DNA from: Protaetiibacter intestinalis
GTDB taxonomy: Bacteria; Actinomycetota; Actinomycetes; Actinomycetales; Microbacteriaceae
Direction of reading: 5' to 3'
NCBI RefSeq assembly: GCF_003627075.1
Contig: NZ_CP032630.1
Location: 868,001 to 932,000 of the forward strand
DNA length: 64,000 nt
Below are positions 9,683 through 19,639 of this stretch, in pieces. The position numbers and the translations under genes are program-made. Every line of letters starts with the position of its first letter. The first letter of the stretch is position 1. The notes below the pieces were generated by a model, which was not told the origin of the DNA, did not search any database, and saw only the letters and a list, made by a program, of their open reading frames with translations.

Positions 9683-10080
9683 TACTTACCTGCCTTCTTC
9701 GCAGCAGCCGTGCCGGCGAGCACCGGCTCGTCCGGCGTGGCGAGCACGACGGTGATGTGGCTCGTGCGCTTGTTGATGCGGAACGCGCGGCCCTGGGCAC
9801 GCGGCTGGAACCGCTTGAGCGTGGTGCCCTCGTCGACGAAGGCGCGCGCGACCACGAGGTCGGCCTCGTCGAGGTAGCTGTTGCTCGCATCCGCCTTCAC
9901 GCGGGCGTTCGCGATCGCGGACGCCACGAGCTTGTAGACGGGCTCGCTCGCACCCTGCGGGGCGAACTTCAGGATGGCGAGCGCCTCCTGAGCCTGCTTG
10001 CCACGGATGAGGTCCACGACGCGACGGGCCTTCTGAGGCGTCACGCGGATGTGTCGCACGCGGGCGATCGACTCCACCAT
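9682..10080 (-). CDS. rplV: Ribosomal protein uL22
   Basis: uL22 contacts the exit tunnel and all domains of 23S rRNA. Starting at ATG 10080 ([20 protein letters not shown]), the protein has 132 residues, with the tunnel hairpin [21 protein letters not shown] frame opening further upstream exists, but GAGGAGGAAGAG just before ATG 10080 and family length decide the start. The C-terminus has a short Ala/Lys tail. Confidence 0.96.
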   Translation of the reverse strand: MVESIARVRHIRVTPQKARRVVDLIRGKQAQEALAILKFAPQGASEPVYKLVASAIANARVKADASNSYLDEADLVVARAFVDEGTTLKRFQPRAQGRAFRINKRTSHITVVLATPDEPVLAGTAAAKKAGK

Positions 10081-10105
10081 TTCTCTTCCTCCTCGTATCG
10101 CCGCG

Positions 10106-10387
10106 TCAGCGGCGACGACCCTTCTTGTCGTCCTTCTCGTGTCCACGGAAGGTGCGCGTCGGCGCGAACTCGCCGAGCTTGTGACCCACCATGGTCTCGG
10201 TCACGAAGACCGGGATGTGCTTGCGTCCGTCGTGGACGGCGATCGTGTGGCCCAGCATCGCGGGCACGATCATCGATCGGCGCGACCAGGTCTTGATCAC
10301 GTTCTTGGAACCGGCCTCGTTCTGAGTCTGCACCTTGCGGAACAGGTGCTCGTCGACGAAGGGGCCCTTCTTGAGACTGCGCGGCAT
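10106..10387 (-). CDS. rpsS: Ribosomal protein uS19
   Basis: This 93-residue head protein of the small subunit contacts the A-site finger. It starts [15 protein letters not shown] and contains [16 protein letters not shown] and [17 protein letters not shown], which define the family. It is placed between rplB (12-base gap) and rplV. Confidence 0.97.
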   Translation of the reverse strand: MPRSLKKGPFVDEHLFRKVQTQNEAGSKNVIKTWSRRSMIVPAMLGHTIAVHDGRKHIPVFVTETMVGHKLGEFAPTRTFRGHEKDDKKGRRR

Positions 10388-10399
10388 TCTTCTCTACCT

Positions 10400-11239
<840 letters not shown>

Positions 11240-11256
11240 GATTCTCTTCCTGGTCC

Positions 11257-11556
11257 TTAGCCGACAGCCGTGAAGATGTCGATCGAGCCGGACTTGAGCG
11301 TGACGATGGCGCGCTTGGTGTCCTTGCGCTTGCCGATGCCGAACCGGGTGCGGCGGGTCTTGCCGACGCGGTTGATGGTGTTCACCGAGGCGACCTTGAC
11401 GCCGAAGATCTTCTCGATCGCCAGCTTGATCTCGGTCTTGTTCGAGCGGGGGTCGACGATGAAGGTGTACTTGCCCTCGTCGATGAGCCCGTAGCTCTTC
11501 TCGCTCACGACCGGCGCGAGGATGATGTCGCGGGGGTCCTTGTTGTAGCCGCTCAC
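11257..11556 (-). CDS. rplW: Ribosomal protein uL23
   Basis: This 99-residue exit-tunnel protein is the main binding site for trigger factor and SRP. It shows [28 protein letters not shown] and the [12 protein letters not shown] loop. It starts with GTG, overlapping the rplD stop by four bases, so translation is coupled. Confidence 0.96.
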   Translation of the reverse strand: MSGYNKDPRDIILAPVVSEKSYGLIDEGKYTFIVDPRSNKTEIKLAIEKIFGVKVASVNTINRVGKTRRTRFGIGKRKDTKRAIVTLKSGSIDIFTAVG

Positions 11557-12206
11557 TGGGCAGCCTCCTCGGTCTTGGCGCTCTTCGAGGCCACGAAGGT
11601 GTCGAAGGCCGCACGGGTGAAGACGATGTCGTCGGAGACGACCGCGTCGTAGGCGTTGAGCTGGTCGGCGTAGAGCACGTGCACGTAGGCGAGGTTGCGG
11701 ACGCTGAGCGCGCCGTTGTCGTCGCCGCGGTCGAGGACCACGAGCACGTTCTTCGTCGCACCGAGACCCGAGAGCACCTCGGCGGCGCCCTTGGTCGAGG
11801 GCGCGTCGACGCCGAACGAGGAGATGACGTGAAGACGCTCGCCGCGGGCGCGGTCCGAGAGCACGCCGAGCAGGGCCGCGGCGATCATCTTCTTGGGGGT
11901 GCGCTGCGAGTAGTCGCGCGGCACCGGTCCGTGCACGACGCCACCGCCGGTGTGCTCGGGGGCGCGGATCGAGCCCTGACGGCTGCGACCGGTTCCCTTC
12001 TGCTTGAACGGCTTGCGGCCGGCGCCGGAGACCTCACCGCGACCCTTGGTCTTGTGGGTGCCCTGGCGCGCGGCGGCGAGCTGGGCGGTCACGACCTGGT
12101 GGATGAGGGGGACGTTGGTCTGCACGTCGAAGATCGCGCCGGGCAGCTCGACCGAACCGGCCTTCTTGCCCTTGGCGTCGACGACGTCGAGAGTGTTAGC
12201 GGCCAT
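11553..12206 (-). CDS. rplD: Ribosomal protein uL4
   Basis: This 217-residue protein projects into the exit tunnel. In gamma-proteobacteria it also represses the S10 operon, though that is not established here. It has [36 protein letters not shown] and the [13 protein letters not shown] loop. ATG 12206 is chosen from the family start ([15 protein letters not shown]); the open frame upstream belongs to a shadow. It follows rplC by two bases. Confidence 0.96.
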   Translation of the reverse strand: MAANTLDVVDAKGKKAGSVELPGAIFDVQTNVPLIHQVVTAQLAAARQGTHKTKGRGEVSGAGRKPFKQKGTGRSRQGSIRAPEHTGGGVVHGPVPRDYSQRTPKKMIAAALLGVLSDRARGERLHVISSFGVDAPSTKGAAEVLSGLGATKNVLVVLDRGDDNGALSVRNLAYVHVLYADQLNAYDAVVSDDIVFTRAAFDTFVASKSAKTEEAAQ

Positions 12207-12208
12207 GA

Positions 12209-12859
12209 TCAGGCACCCTTCACGGCGTTGCGGACGAAGACGATGCGGCCGCGGGCACCGGGGACGGCGCCCTTGACCAGCAGGAGGCCCTTCTCGGCAT
12301 CCACCGAGTGGACCTTGAGGCCCTGCACGGTGACGCGCTCGCCACCCATGCGGCCCGCCATGCGCATGCCCTTGAAGACACGGCTGGGGGTCGAGGAGGC
12401 GCCGATCGAGCCGGGCTTGCGGTGGTTGCGGTGCGCACCGTGCGAGGCGGAGACGCCCTTGAAGTTGTGGCGCTTCATGACACCGGCGAAGCCCTTGCCC
12501 TTGCTCGTGCCGACGACGTCGACGAGCTGGCCGGCCTCGAAGATGTCGACCGCGAGCTCCTGGCCGAGCGAGTACTCGGCGGCGTCGGCGGTGCGCACCT
12601 CGGTGAGGTGACGGCGCGGGGTGACCCCGGCGGCCTCGAAGTGGCCGGCGGCGGGCTTGTTGACCTTGCGCGGGTCGATCTGGCCGTAGGCGATCTGGAC
12701 GGCCTCGTAGCCGTCCTTCTCGACCGTGCGGACCTGGGTCACGACGTTGGGGGTGATCTGGACCACGGTCACGGGCACGAGCTTGTTGTTCTCGTCCCAG
12801 ACCTGGGTCATGCCGAGCTTGGTGCCCAGCAGACCCTTGGTCGTCTTCACTGCAGACAT
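12209..12859 (-). CDS. rplC: Ribosomal protein uL3
   Basis: This 216-residue protein organises the 3' end of 23S rRNA and approaches the peptidyl transferase centre. It shows [16 protein letters not shown], the [16 protein letters not shown] motif, [17 protein letters not shown] and the [13 protein letters not shown] loop. It starts 30 bases after rpsJ with a GGAAACC ribosome-binding region. Confidence 0.97.
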   Translation of the reverse strand: MSAVKTTKGLLGTKLGMTQVWDENNKLVPVTVVQITPNVVTQVRTVEKDGYEAVQIAYGQIDPRKVNKPAAGHFEAAGVTPRRHLTEVRTADAAEYSLGQELAVDIFEAGQLVDVVGTSKGKGFAGVMKRHNFKGVSASHGAHRNHRKPGSIGASSTPSRVFKGMRMAGRMGGERVTVQGLKVHSVDAEKGLLLVKGAVPGARGRIVFVRNAVKGA

Positions 12860-12889
12860 GGGTTTCCTTCTGGCTTCCGGATCGCTCGG

Positions 12890-13198
12890 CTAGAGCTTGA
12901 TCTCGATGTTGACGTCGGCGGGCAGGTCGAGACGCATGAGCGAGTCGACCGCCTTCGGCGTCGGGTCGATGATGTCGATGAGGCGCTTGTGGGTGCGCTT
13001 CTCGAAGTGCTCGCGGCTGTCCTTGTACTTGTGGGGCGAACGGATCACGACGACCACGTTCTTCTCCGTCGGGAGGGGCACGGGGCCGACGACGGTCGCA
13101 CCCGCACGGGTCACGGTGTCGACGATCTTGCGCGCCGATGCATCGAGGCCGGCGTGGTCGTACGACTTCAGCCGGATGCGGATCTTCTGTCCCGCCAT
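12890..13198 (-). CDS. rpsJ: Ribosomal protein uS10
   Basis: This 102-residue head protein is also NusE, the partner of NusB and NusG in transcription antitermination. It carries [32 protein letters not shown] and the [13 protein letters not shown] loop. It is the first gene of the long S10-spc operon; the promoter and about 270 bases of leader lie upstream. ATG 13198 gives exact family length. Confidence 0.97.
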   Translation of the reverse strand: MAGQKIRIRLKSYDHAGLDASARKIVDTVTRAGATVVGPVPLPTEKNVVVVIRSPHKYKDSREHFEKRTHKRLIDIIDPTPKAVDSLMRLDLPADVNIEIKL

Positions 13199-13464
13199 GG
13201 TCAGCTCTCTTCCTTGTTCCCGTGCGGCACCGATCCCGGCCCGCACATCCGCGCATCCTTCGATGCGCACCGCTGTTCTTCTGTCAATCACCTGGCCCCC
13301 GGCGCGACGCGCGCAGGACGCACGTCACCCCACAGGGTTTCGGGATTCGATTGAAGCTTCGTTCTGCTGCCCGCGGCCCAGCCGCTTCCGATCCATCGGA
13401 CCAGGGGCTGTGCACTGCCAGGACAGTGAGCCGCACACGGATGCGCGGCGTGTTGAACCATGAA

Positions 13465-13493
13465 AGTCTGCCACACGCCGGCATTTGCTGCAA
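13465..13493 (-). promoter_or_regulatory. Probable sigma-A promoter of the S10 operon
   Basis: On the minus strand TTGCAG (13493-13488) is followed after exactly 17 bases by CAGACT (13470-13465), a fair match to -35 and -10 boxes. Transcription would start near 13458 and leave a leader of about 260 bases before rpsJ. The leader carries a small hairpin with arms CACTG/CAGTG at about 13410-13426. The rest of the gene-free stretch 13199-13632 holds the palindromic repeat at 13575 and nothing else I can identify. Confidence 0.5.
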
Positions 13494-13574
13494 CCCGGGC
13501 GTGTCGCGCTCACGGCGGGTTCACGGGGAAGCGGATGCGCGGGTCGCCCCGACGATCGTCCCGCTACGTATGTG

Positions 13575-13626
13575 GCGGTTTCGGCGCTCCGCCGCGGTTT
13601 CGCCGGCGGCGGAGCGCCGAATCCGC
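13575..13626. repeat. Palindromic repeat, family A copy 1
   Basis: Two 21-base arms (13575-13595 and 13606-13626) pair at 20 of 21 positions around a 10-base loop; the inner 16 pairs are perfect. The outer motif GGTTTCGGCG and the end GCGCCGAAtCCGCAGC recur at 14703-14752. It lies six bases beyond the stop of the neighbouring DUF559-like gene and could also serve as its transcript end, though no T-run follows. Confidence 0.75.
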
Positions 13627-13632
13627 AGCGGA

Positions 13633-14591
13633 TCAGCTGATGCGCGGCCGCGCGCGGCCGACCGGGACGCCCACCGAGACGAGGAGCGTGCGGAGGGTGT
13701 CGCGATTCATGCCTGCGGCCATCCCCCAGCGGAGGAAGGCGCGCACCCGGCGGCGGATGGCGTCCTCCCGGAGCTTCTCGTCGTACACCACCCGTTCGGC
13801 GGAACGTCCGGAGCGGAACGCCGGATCGAGATACTTCTGCTTGCCGTCGAGCTCGGCCGCCGTATCCGCCTCCTCGAAGTAGAAGTCGGTGTCGAACTCG
13901 CCGAGCTCGGTGACGAAGGTGCGCTGCAGGATGGGGGCGGGCGCGCCGATGTGCGCGAGGGTCACCCGGCTCGTCGACTCCCCCGCATTCGCCGCACCCG
14001 ACTCGCCGAACTCGATGCGCGCGAGCGCCCGCACCGAACCGCGCAACGGCAGCGCCGCGCCGAGCAGCTCGAGCAGCTCCTCGCGCGTGACCTCGGTGCG
14101 CGCCACCCCGCGCCGATCCACGTGCAGCACGTGATCGATGGCGCTCACCGCGGTCATGACGGATGCCGTCGCCGCGAGATCCACGATCGTGCGGCGCAGC
14201 GACGTGACGAGCACGCCGTCGACGGTCGTCACGTCGTCCGGTTCCAGCCGCATCAGATGCGCGCGCACCCCGGCTCGCGCACGGCCGCCTCGCGGGTCGT
14301 CGTTGGCGATGTGCACCTCGTGCGGCTGCGGACCCACGTGCGGGAGGCCCCACGCGACGGCCGCCGAGTCGTGCGACAGCACGGGCTGCTCACGGCGGCT
14401 GAGCGCGTACCCGCGGACGACGGCGAGATACCTGTCGCGCGCGCCGAGCTGTTCCCACTCCTCGGTGCGCACGTAGATCCCCCGGCGGATGCGGACGAGC
14501 TCCCCGCGAGCCGCCGCGCGGCCGGGTCGTCGAAGTCGAAGCGGCTGAGCTCGCGCGCGAGGATCAGTTCGGGATGCGCGGTGTCCTGCAT
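13633..14591 (-). pseudogene. DUF559/AbiEi-like protein gene with apparent frameshift
   Basis: Actinobacterial proteins of this type have an N-terminal winged helix and a C-terminal restriction-endonuclease-like fold. Here the start (MQDTAHPELILARELSRFDF, ATG 14591) is in one frame and the continuation (GELVRIRRGIYVRTEEW...) in another; they meet at a run of four G (minus strand) near 14502-14505. Adding one G would join them into about 319 residues. The downstream part alone is open from GTG 14472 (279 residues). It contains FDTDFYFEEADTAAELDGK, matching the D...ExDG.K core of the Vsr/DUF559 nuclease fold. Whether it is a decayed gene, a shorter gene using GTG 14472 or a sequencing error in a homopolymer cannot be told here. 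Function of the family is uncertain. Confidence 0.6.
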
Positions 14592-14699
14592 CCCCTCACG
14601 ATGCCGCGCCCGCGTCGGCGTCCTGCCGCCGTTTCGGGGAGCTGCGCACTCTGCGCCGCACACGCCCCTGGGGAGGAGGGGACGCGCAGGCGGGCTTCG

Positions 14700-15668
14700 C
14701 TACGGTTTCGGCGATCCGCCGTCGGCGGAACCCGCGCGGGGCGCCGAAACCGCAGCAGAACGGGAGCGGGTGAGGCGGCGGGGGCGACCGGAGAGGTAGA
14801 CGTAGACCGTCGCGAGGACGAGCACGGCACCCAGGATCACCATCCACCAGGGGAAGCCGGGGATCGTGGGCGGATTGCCCGCCGCGTCGACATCGTCCTG
14901 CGGGGTGGGCAGGATCCGCTCCCCCGTCACGAGGATGCGGTGACTGTTGATACCGAGAGGGGTGCACGTCACGAGGGTCACGAGATCGCGGTCGGCGACG
15001 GGATAGAGCGCCTTCGAGTCCTCGGGCTCGACGACTTCCGTCGTGACCACCTGATAGGTCAGCACCTCGCCGAACACCTCGATCGTGAACGTGTCGCCGA
15101 TCTGCACCTTGTCGAGGTTGGTGAACAGCTCGGAGGTCGCGAGCCCGCGGTGTCCCGTGAGCACGGAACGCGTGCCGACGCCCCCGACCGGCAACGCGGT
15201 TCCCTCGAGGTGCCCGATGCCCTCCTCGAGGGTCGCATCGTCGGTGCCGTGATACACGGGCAGGTCGACTCCGATGACGGGGATCTTGATACGGGCCATG
15301 AGGCCCTCCGAGTCGGCGCGCAACAGCTGGTCGTAGCCGAGGTCGGCGCTGTCGGACCCGCCGGCCGATTGCGGGATGCGCTCGTTCGCCGCCACGACCG
15401 CGCCGCCGACGAGTGTCGTGTTGTAGCGACGGGCCTGCTCGATCGCGTGTTCGCGCGCGGTCGTGCTGAGATCTTCGACCCCGTCGTCCAGTTCGGTGAT
15501 GCGGTGCGCCTGCTCCACCTGGGAGAACCAGTTGGCGATCGTCGGCGCGAGGAAGACGAGGGTGCCGAGCACGAAGATCACCACCGTCGCGAACGCGAGC
15601 CAGGGCATCCGCCATCCGCCCGCGCGCCGGGATCGGCGGCGGTGGCGGATGGTGGCGACGGTGGTCAT
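14700..15668 (-). CDS. Class C-type sortase (pilin polymerase)
   Basis: This 322-residue membrane transpeptidase should join pilin subunits by cleaving their LPXTG-like signal. It has an N-terminal membrane segment (about 23-45), the catalytic LTGHRG (His173), TLVTC (Cys235) and NSHRILV (Arg244) motifs, and a second membrane helix near 274-293, the two-anchor layout of class C enzymes. I do not see a clear DP(F/W) lid motif. Start ATG 15668 has GAGGAG just upstream. It lies directly after the LPFTG pilin gene, its likely substrate. The last ~17 residues (AAVSAPRAGSADGGSPKP) are encoded by a palindromic repeat, so the natural C-terminus has probably been replaced. Confidence 0.9.
   Translation of the reverse strand: MTTVATIRHRRRSRRAGGWRMPWLAFATVVIFVLGTLVFLAPTIANWFSQVEQAHRITELDDGVEDLSTTAREHAIEQARRYNTTLVGGAVVAANERIPQSAGGSDSADLGYDQLLRADSEGLMARIKIPVIGVDLPVYHGTDDATLEEGIGHLEGTALPVGGVGTRSVLTGHRGLATSELFTNLDKVQIGDTFTIEVFGEVLTYQVVTTEVVEPEDSKALYPVADRDLVTLVTCTPLGINSHRILVTGERILPTPQDDVDAAGNPPTIPGFPWWMVILGAVLVLATVYVYLSGRPRRLTRSRSAAVSAPRAGSADGGSPKP
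14703..14752. repeat. Palindromic repeat, family A copy 2, inside the sortase 3' end
   Basis: Outer arms 14703-14713 and 14742-14752 pair perfectly over 11 bases (CGGTTTCGGCG). Inside are a CCGCCG/CGGCGG hairpin and the palindrome CCCGCGCGGG. It shares its two ends with the copy at 13575. The reading frame of the sortase passes through it and stops at its edge. Confidence 0.7.
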
Positions 15669-15685
15669 GCTCTCCTCACGACGAC

Positions 15686-15713
15686 GGCGGGGGCATCCGT
15701 GGATACCCCCGCC
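15686..15713 (-). terminator. Hairpin between pilin and sortase genes
   Basis: GGCGGGGG (15686-15693) and CCCCCGCC (15706-15713) form an 8-bp GC stem with a 12-base loop between the pilin stop and the sortase start. There is no T-run, so it may act as a partial terminator or mRNA stabiliser that keeps sortase expression below that of the pilin. Confidence 0.4.
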
Positions 15714-15730
15714 ATCGTCTCAGTGTCGGA

Positions 15731-17335
15731 TCAGTGCTGCTCGGCCCGCTTGCGGCGGCGGAACGCGACGAACGCGAATCCGAGGGCGAGCGCCATGAGG
15801 CCGGCACCCGTGAGGCTGAAGGTCAGCACGCCGTTGCCACCGGTGAAGGGCAGCATCCACGGGTCGACCTGGTAGTTCTCGACGTCCTGGTAGTTGACGC
15901 CGGTGCCCGCGTCGGCCGCACCCGCGACGACCGTGACGTCGTGCGGGTTCTCCGCGCTGCCGAGGGTCGAACCGGTCGGCGTGACGTAGCCCGCCGGAGC
16001 CGACGACTCGACGAGCATGTAGGCGCCCGGCTTGATGCCCGCGATGTGCAGCGTGCCGTCGACGCTCGTCACCGTCCAGGAGGTCTGACCCCCGATCGTG
16101 ACGAGCTCGCCCGTGTCGGCGTAGCCGTTGCCGTTGCCGTCGGCGTAGAGCTGGAAGGTCGCGCCGGTGAGCGGCGTCTCGGTCGGGGTCGCTCCTGTCG
16201 TCTCGGCGTACTTGAAGACGAGGAGCTCGCCGAACGGCTGCTCGGCGTCGGCGTGCAGCACGGACGAGTTCACGTACGAGGTGACGTCGTTCTCGAGGGT
16301 CTCGGTGCCGGGGGTCACGACCGTGGTCGGCACGTCGAACTCGACGTGGCCGCCCTGGGCGTTGTCCTGCAGGTACGTGAGGCCCGCGTTGGTGAACCGC
16401 AGTTCGAGCGTGCCGGTCGCGGACGCAGCCTCGTCGATCGTGTACATCGCGGTGGTGAGCCCGGCGAGCGGCGTCGTGCTGCCGGCCGCGTAGGCGCGGA
16501 CCGCGTAGCCGGAGACATCCGTCGGCAGGGTCGCCGACGTGGCGACGAAGGCGAGCTCGGCCGTGTCGATGGTGTCGACGAGTCGGAACTGGGTCAGGTT
16601 CTGCGTGTTCGGCAGGAGCGGAACATCGCTGGCGATCGTCCAGCTCACGTGGCCGGCCTGGGTGTAGAACGCGTCGTCGACGTCGGCGCCGATGACGTCC
16701 TTGGTGAGCTCCGTCACACCGTTCTTCGGATACACGTGCACGTCGTAGAGCCACTCGGCGCTGTTGCCGGCGAGGGTGCCGGTCGGGAACGGGATCGTGA
16801 CCAGGAACGGCAGCGCCGGGTCGATGATGCCCTCGGCGAGCGGGGTGGTCTCCCGCACGAGGTAGAGGCCGAAGCCGAGGTTGGCGAAGGTGGCGACACC
16901 GGCGCCGGCCGTCGTCTGGGTGACGGCGGTGGTCAGGGCGTAGCCCGAGGGAAGCGTGGTGGGCGCGCTTGCGGACCATGCGCTCTTGATCGCCTGCGCC
17001 TGCGTCCATCCGGCGTTCGTGGTGAGGTCGAGCGAGGCGTTGCCCGGCGACGTCACGACCTCCTGGATCGAGAAGGTCACGCCGTTGATGGTGTCGCCCG
17101 ACACGGTCACGGGCGTTCCGTTGCCGGCCGTGCTGCCGTTGGAGCTCGAACGCTCGTACTTGGTGATGACGAGCGAGCCGTGGCCGTCCTGGGTGACGTC
17201 GATGTTGCCGACGTCGCCCACGGTGTCGGCGGATGCGGAGCCGGCGACACCGGCGACGCCGATGAGGCCGAGGGCGAGTGCGCCGGCGGCGGCGAACGCG
17301 CGCCGGGTGCGGCTGTGACGGGTGGTGATGGTCAT
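15731..17335 (-). CDS. LPXTG-anchored major pilin (SpaA/FimA type)
   Basis: This is a secreted, sortase-polymerised shaft pilin of 534 residues. A Tat/Sec-like signal peptide (RTRRAFAAAGALALG...ASA) is followed by Ig-like, isopeptide-type domains. The pilin motif DVHVYPKNG near residue 200 supplies the lysine for inter-subunit linkage. E-box sequences are seen twice: LYLVRETTPLAEG near residue 158 and YMLVESSAPAGY in the C-terminal part. The C-terminus has LPFTGG, a hydrophobic helix and RRRKRAEQH, a full cell-wall sorting signal. I chose ATG 17335 because AGAGAG is well spaced; ATG 17341 two codons upstream is possible. The sortase follows after 62 bases. It is divergent from the beta-helix lipoprotein operon. 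Confidence 0.93.
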   Translation of the reverse strand: MTITTRHSRTRRAFAAAGALALGLIGVAGVAGSASADTVGDVGNIDVTQDGHGSLVITKYERSSSNGSTAGNGTPVTVSGDTINGVTFSIQEVVTSPGNASLDLTTNAGWTQAQAIKSAWSASAPTTLPSGYALTTAVTQTTAGAGVATFANLGFGLYLVRETTPLAEGIIDPALPFLVTIPFPTGTLAGNSAEWLYDVHVYPKNGVTELTKDVIGADVDDAFYTQAGHVSWTIASDVPLLPNTQNLTQFRLVDTIDTAELAFVATSATLPTDVSGYAVRAYAAGSTTPLAGLTTAMYTIDEAASATGTLELRFTNAGLTYLQDNAQGGHVEFDVPTTVVTPGTETLENDVTSYVNSSVLHADAEQPFGELLVFKYAETTGATPTETPLTGATFQLYADGNGNGYADTGELVTIGGQTSWTVTSVDGTLHIAGIKPGAYMLVESSAPAGYVTPTGSTLGSAENPHDVTVVAGAADAGTGVNYQDVENYQVDPWMLPFTGGNGVLTFSLTGAGLMALALGFAFVAFRRRKRAEQH

Positions 17336-17600
17336 GTCCATCTCTCTGGTTTCGGGTTCTCAGTGCGTCGGTGATGCGACCGATCCCGATTCCGCGCGCG
17401 CAGACGTGCCGAGGCGTGGGCGCACACGGCACACGCCTCGAGAGGTTCGGGTCGGTTGTCGCGCGCACCGGGGTAAGCGGCGCAGGGTCGGGTAAGGGCC
17501 CACTGCGACGTTCCGAGTCTAGGAGGGAGCGCTTTCGCCGCTCGCCCCCCCGTTGTGGTCGCATCGGTGAGCGCGCAGCAAGGGCGATGGGAGCGCTGTC

Positions 17601-17606
17601 TACACT
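17601..17606 (+). promoter_or_regulatory. -10 box of a probable leaderless transcript
   Basis: TACACT ends six bases before the GTG at 17613, the spacing expected if transcription starts on the start codon itself. No Shine-Dalgarno sequence precedes the GTG, and the -35 region is weak (GCAAGG). Leaderless genes are common in actinobacteria. Confidence 0.45.
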
Positions 17607-17612
17607 TGCCCC

Positions 17613-18908
17613 GTGTCCCGACGCCCGCCCGCAGCCCTCATGGCGGTCGTGCTCGCGGCGGCGACGCTCAACGGATGCGCCGCGCCGACGCTGCGGGACG
17701 AGGTCGCGGTGCCCGCCGACGCCGCGACTCTCGCGGAGGCGATGGAGCTCGTCGCACCGGGCGGCGTCATCACGATCGCGGCGGGCCGGTACGAGGAGCA
17801 GCTCGTCGTCGACAAGACGGACGTCACCATCCGCGGCGAGGACCGCAACGCCACGATCATCGACGGCGGCGGCATCCGCCCCTACGGGATCGTGGGGATC
17901 GCCGACGGGGTGCGCATCGAGAACCTGACCGTCACCGGCGCGACCTTCTACGGCGTGCTGATCTCCGGCGTGCACGACGGCGATCAGCCCGCGGAGCCCG
18001 GCGGCGACAGCTACACGGGCTGGGACCCCGAGAAGTTCCCCCCGCTGCAGCGCTTCCTCGTCGATCACGTGACTGCCTCCAACAACGGTCTCTACGGGAT
18101 CTACGCGTTCGATTCGCAGCACGGCGTCATCCGCGATTCCTACGCGTCGGGCTCGGCCGACAGCGGCTTCTACGTGGGCCAGTGCGAGCAGTGCGACATC
18201 CTCGTGACGGGCAACGTGGCCGAGCGCAATGCAGTGGGCTTCGAGAACGCGAACGCGAGCGATTCGGTCGTCGTGGTGGGAAACCGCTTCTCCGGCAATC
18301 GGGTGGGGATGACCCTGCTGTCGAGCTACCAGGAGGCGTTCACCCCGCAGCGCGGCAACACCGTCGTCGGCAACCTCATCACCGACAACACGGAGGCCGA
18401 CTCCCCGTCGCAGGCGGACGGGGGCTTCGCGACGGGAGTCGGGATCTCCGGCGGCCAGCGCAACCTGATCGAGCGCAATCGCATCACGGGCAACCCGCGG
18501 GCGGCCGTCATCCTCACCAATACGGAGGACATCCCGGCGAGCGGCAACCGCTTCGCCGGCAACATCGTCGACGGCACGGTCGCGATCGCGAACCTCTCCG
18601 CCGATCGCACCCCCGCGACCGGCAACTGCTGGGTGGACGCGCCCGCGAGCGCGCCTGCGGAGCTCGCCTCCGCGCTCGCGGCCGGCTGCGCCGGGACCGG
18701 CGACGCGCAGCCTGCGACGGCGGAGCTCGCCGGCCCCGCGGTGCCGAAGGGCGTGAGCTTCCTGCGGGTGGCCGCGCCCCGCGACCAGCCGCAGCTCGAA
18801 CGACCCGTCTCCCGCGAACCGCTGCCCGACGCGATCGAGTTGCCGGACGTGTCGGCGCTCGAGGTGCCGGACGTCGCGCTGTTCGCCGAGCTGTCGGGTT
18901 CGCGATGA
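17613..18908 (+). CDS. Right-handed beta-helix (NosD-like) lipoprotein
   Basis: This is an exported lipoprotein of 431 residues with lipobox LNGC (Cys22). Residues 45-330 are parallel beta-helix repeats: ITIAAGRYEEQLVVDK, VTIRGEDRNATIIDG, VRIENLTVTGATFYGV, followed by coils rich in N/G turns (ERNAVGFEN, NRFSGNRVGM, NLIERNRITGNPRA) typical of NosD, pectate lyase and mannuronan epimerase folds. The catalytic residues of those enzymes are not recognisable, so sugar binding, polysaccharide cleavage or a scaffold role are all open. A CEQC motif (about residues 190-193) could be a disulfide or a metal site. The tail from 345 is Pro/Ala-rich. Its stop overlaps the next gene (ATGA), so it heads a three-gene operon with a second lipoprotein and a DyP-type peroxidase. 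Confidence 0.85.
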   Translation: MSRRPPAALMAVVLAAATLNGCAAPTLRDEVAVPADAATLAEAMELVAPGGVITIAAGRYEEQLVVDKTDVTIRGEDRNATIIDGGGIRPYGIVGIADGVRIENLTVTGATFYGVLISGVHDGDQPAEPGGDSYTGWDPEKFPPLQRFLVDHVTASNNGLYGIYAFDSQHGVIRDSYASGSADSGFYVGQCEQCDILVTGNVAERNAVGFENANASDSVVVVGNRFSGNRVGMTLLSSYQEAFTPQRGNTVVGNLITDNTEADSPSQADGGFATGVGISGGQRNLIERNRITGNPRAAVILTNTEDIPASGNRFAGNIVDGTVAIANLSADRTPATGNCWVDAPASAPAELASALAAGCAGTGDAQPATAELAGPAVPKGVSFLRVAAPRDQPQLERPVSREPLPDAIELPDVSALEVPDVALFAELSGSR

Positions 18909-19639
18909 AGGCACGGAGCGTCGTAGTCGGCGGGCTCGCCGTCGTGCTCATGCTCGTCCTCGCCGCGTGCGGGTCGACGGACGAGCAGCCGGAGGACGGC
19001 CCGCGCGCCGTCACGAGCGAGGAGGCGCAGCTGCTCGCCGTCACGCGCTTCCGCAACTTCGACGCAGGAAGCCGTGCCTTCTCGACGTCGATCAGCGTCT
19101 CCGGGGTCGCGACCGAACTCACCGGGTGGGTGGACTGGGAGGCGGCGCTCGGCTACGCGACGGCGAGCGGTTCCTTCGACGCGGAGGCGTTGCTGTGGAG
19201 CGATGCGACGGTGGGCGCCATCCTGACGACGCCCGACGCGGATGGTTTCCCTGCGATGCCCATCCCGGACACGGACGAGGCCGGTTGGCAGTTCCAGGAG
19301 CTCGACCCCGAGGCGTCGCCGCTCTTCGCCCTGCTCGCCACGATCAGCGCGCTCGGCCAGGACCGCCCCGACAACCCCCTGCTCGTGCAGCAGTCGGGCG
19401 CACTCCGGCTGCGCTCCGGTGTGATCGACGGCACCGCGGTGACGGTGTTCGCGGCACCGCCGACCGACGAACCGCTCGAGGCCACCGCATCCGCAGATCC
19501 GGATGCATCGCCGTTGCGGCTGTGGGTCGACGGCGATGGCCTGCTGCGGCGCGCGGAGGTCCACCTCAACGCGAGTTGGACGGCGGTCGACTTCGGCGCC
19601 GACGGCCCGCGTCTTGCGCTGCCGGAAGGGGGATCGTGA
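18905..19639 (+). CDS. Secreted lipoprotein, possibly LolA/LppX-like fold
   Basis: This is a 244-residue protein with a clear lipoprotein signal (LVLAAC, Cys22). The mature part starts acidic (STDEQPEDGPRAVTSEEAQ) and then alternates strands (AFSTSISVSGVATELTGWVDW, ALRLRSGVIDGTAVTVFAA, LRLWVDGDGLLRRAEVHL). That pattern suggests the antiparallel half-barrel of LolA/LppX/LprG carriers, which bind hydrophobic ligands. I cannot confirm the family. The ATG overlaps the preceding stop and its own stop overlaps the next GTG by three bases, so translation of the three genes should be tightly coupled. Confidence 0.8.
   Translation: MKARSVVVGGLAVVLMLVLAACGSTDEQPEDGPRAVTSEEAQLLAVTRFRNFDAGSRAFSTSISVSGVATELTGWVDWEAALGYATASGSFDAEALLWSDATVGAILTTPDADGFPAMPIPDTDEAGWQFQELDPEASPLFALLATISALGQDRPDNPLLVQQSGALRLRSGVIDGTAVTVFAAPPTDEPLEATASADPDASPLRLWVDGDGLLRRAEVHLNASWTAVDFGADGPRLALPEGGS

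Noticed and set aside
13199..13632. Possible tRNA or riboswitch in the S10 upstream gap
   Set aside because: No cloverleaf or conserved riboswitch core was found, only a promoter, a small hairpin and the family A palindrome.
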